Of a stretch of DNA of 64,000 bases, positions 62,512-64,000 are shown one piece after another. Under the pieces are notes generated by a model. It did not search any database. It saw only the letters and a program-made list of their open reading frames with translations, and had not been told where the DNA came from. How positions within the stretch are numbered: the first letter of the stretch is position 1; each line of letters opens with the position of its first letter. The position numbers were made by a program, and so were the translations under genes. Origin of the DNA: Membranipora membranacea (Eukaryota > Bryozoa > Gymnolaemata > Cheilostomatida > Membraniporidae); contig OU612070.1 in assembly GCA_914767715.1 (NCBI GenBank), forward strand, positions 13,285,501-13,349,500. The letters are read 5' to 3'.

Positions 62512-64000
62512 ATGCTTTTTTTTCGGCCAGATCAAAAAATAGATTTGCTTCTAACTAACCTCATAAGGAGGAGCAACTCCTGCTCATCCCGAATCTGCAG
62601 ACCGTTTGGCTCTGCGGCTTTTCGTTCTCCGTCAGCGTCCGTTTTAATTAGGGCCACTTTTGCTATAAAAAAACACGCCAAACGGCAGCATCGAAAAATT
62701 AAATCTCTATTGGATTCTTATCAAACTCCGACCAGTTCAAGCTCTTATTGCCCTCATTCAACACGCCGAATATTGGAATCTTCGGATTAACAGGGGGGTC
62801 ACAACGCTGACTTGAAAATCCAAATATTATACCAAGGGAGGGTATCATGCTTGTTTTTCGGCCAGATCAAAAAATAGATTTGCTTCTAACTAACCTCATA
62901 AGGAGGAGCAACTCCTGCTCATCTCGAATCTGCAGACCGTTTGGCTCTGCGGCTTTTCGTTCTCCGTCAGCGTCCGTTTTGATTAGGGCCACTTTTGCTA
63001 TAAAAAAACATGCCAAACGGCAGCATCGAAAAATTAAATCTCTGTTGGATTCTTATCAAACTCCGACCAGTTCAAGCTCTTATTGCCCTCATTCAACACG
63101 CCGAATATTGGAGTCTTCGGATTAACAGGGGGGTCACAACGCTGACTTGAAAATCCAAAAATTATACCAAGGGAGGGTATCATGCTTTTTTTTCGGCCAG
63201 ATCAAAAAATAGATTTGCTTCTAACTAACCTCATAAGGAGGAGCAACTCCTGCTCATCCCGAATCTGCAGACCGTTTGGCTCTACGGCTTTTCGTTCTCC
63301 GTCAGCGTCCGTTTCAATTAGGGCCACTTTTGCTATAAAAAAACATGCCAAACGGCAGCATCGAAAAATTAAATCTCTGTTGGATTCTTATCAAACTCCG
63401 ACCAGTTCAAGCTCTTATTGCCCTCATTCAACAGGCCGAATAATGGAATCCTCGGATTAACAGGGGGGTCACAACGCTGACTTGAAAATCCAAAAATTAT
63501 ACCAAGGGAGGGTATCATGCTTTTTTTTCGGCCAGATCAAAAAATAGATTTGCTTCTAACTAACCTCATAAGGAGGAGCAACTCCTGCTCATCCCGAATC
63601 TGCAGACCGTTTGGCTCTGCGGCCTTTCGTTCTCCGTCTGCGTCCGTTTTAATTAGGGCCACTTTTGCTATAAAAAAACATGCCAAACGGCAGCATCGAA
63701 AAATTAAATCTCTGTTGGATTCTTATCAAACTCCGACCAGTTCAAGCTCTTATTGCCCTCATTCAACACGCCGAATATTGGAATCCTCAGATTAACAGGG
63801 GGGTCACAACGCTGACTTGAAAATCCAAAAATTATACCAAGGGAGGGTATCATGCTTTTTTTTCGGCCAGATCAAAAAATAGATTTGCTTCTAACTAACC
63901 TCATAAGGAGGAGCAAATCCTGCTCATCCCGAATCTGCAGACCGTTTGGCTCTGCGGCTTTTCGTTCTCCGTCAGCGTCCGTTTTAATTAGGGCCACTTT
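62512..64000. repeat. Near-consensus satellite units and right-edge partial unit
   Basis: Four complete units and a final partial unit (63852-64000) are close to consensus. Markers are AAACACGCC near 62675, TGCTTGTTTTTCGG at 62850, GGCTCTACGG near 63285 and GGAGCAAATCC near 63915. The array leaves the window in the middle of a unit. Confidence 0.9.

Larger units (their letters stand above)
1..64000. repeat. 335-bp satellite DNA array spanning the whole window
   Basis: The same 335-bp sequence recurs head to tail from the first to the last base. Taking the ATG of the ATCATGC motif as unit position 1, successive units start at 224, 559, 894, 1230, 1565, 1900 and so on to 63852, with spacings of 334, 335 or 336 bp. 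This gives 190 complete units and two partial ones, all in the same orientation. No stretch longer than a few bases falls outside the repeat. Most units differ from the consensus at only a few positions. The array continues beyond both window edges. Satellites of this kind normally form constitutive heterochromatin, often at centromeres; that location is inference. The family was not recognised. Confidence 0.98.

Noticed and set aside
224-63795. About 190 plus-strand open frames of 60-133 codons as a protein family
   Set aside because: They are copies of one satellite segment. Unit length 335 is not a multiple of three, so frames rotate. Many units lack the start, contain stops or are frameshifted, and substitutions are not concentrated at third positions.
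1-64000. CRISPR array
   Set aside because: The repeat is continuous with no short repeat and variable spacer structure, and there are no cas genes.
1-64000. rDNA intergenic spacer repeats
   Set aside because: No rRNA sequence occurs in the window and 190 units is far more than usual spacer subrepeats. It cannot be excluded without flanking sequence.
1-64000. Transposon-derived tandem repeats or embedded mobile elements
   Set aside because: I saw no terminal inverted repeats, target-site duplications, poly-A tails or transposase or reverse transcriptase coding. All sequence is accounted for by the monomer.
1-64000. Strict two-unit (A-B) alternation based on T/C at unit position 78
   Set aside because: The two states alternate locally, but runs of several T or several C units are frequent, so there is no regular dimer.

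Overview
The whole 64 kb window is one uninterrupted tandem (satellite) array. The monomer is 335 bp. I count 190 complete units, from the one starting at 224 to the one starting at 63517, plus a 223-bp partial unit at the left edge and a 149-bp partial unit at the right edge. All units are in the same orientation, with no inversion and no unique or foreign DNA between them. Individual units are 334 to 336 bp because of single-base indels, mostly in homopolymer runs. My hand count of the consensus gives 144 G+C of 335 (43%) and 15 CpG, against about 15.2 expected from base composition, so CpG is not depleted. I see no gene, RNA gene, transposon, CRISPR array or origin.

The organism is almost certainly a eukaryote: a 64 kb head-to-tail satellite with higher-order structure is typical of centromeric or pericentromeric heterochromatin. 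The undepleted CpG fits a lineage with little CpG methylation, such as many insects, better than a vertebrate or plant. I do not recognise the satellite family and cannot name the species.

The array is not homogeneous. Rare variants recur in fixed order and reveal nested higher-order blocks. (1) 1-15031 and 19423-34118 are two copies of one ~15 kb block, offset 19,422 bp at the far left and 19,087 bp afterwards. The second copy lacks one 335-bp unit. Apart from that I found one substitution in what I compared. (2) 15032-19422 is the linker between them. (3) 34119-40404 is a more diverged relative of parts of the first block. (4) 40405-47437 is an older, rearranged third version of the left part of the block. 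(5) 47438-50116 is near-consensus. (6) 50117-62511 holds shorter nested duplications of 4, 9 and 17 units, with one mosaic piece at about 54485-55392. (7) 62512-64000 is near-consensus.

Each unit has an open frame of up to 92 codons on the plus strand and shorter ones on the minus strand. They change reading frame from unit to unit, lose starts, gain stops and carry frameshifts, so I treat them as by-products of the repeat. The biology here is array evolution (unequal exchange, conversion, segmental amplification) and possible chromatin function, not encoded proteins.
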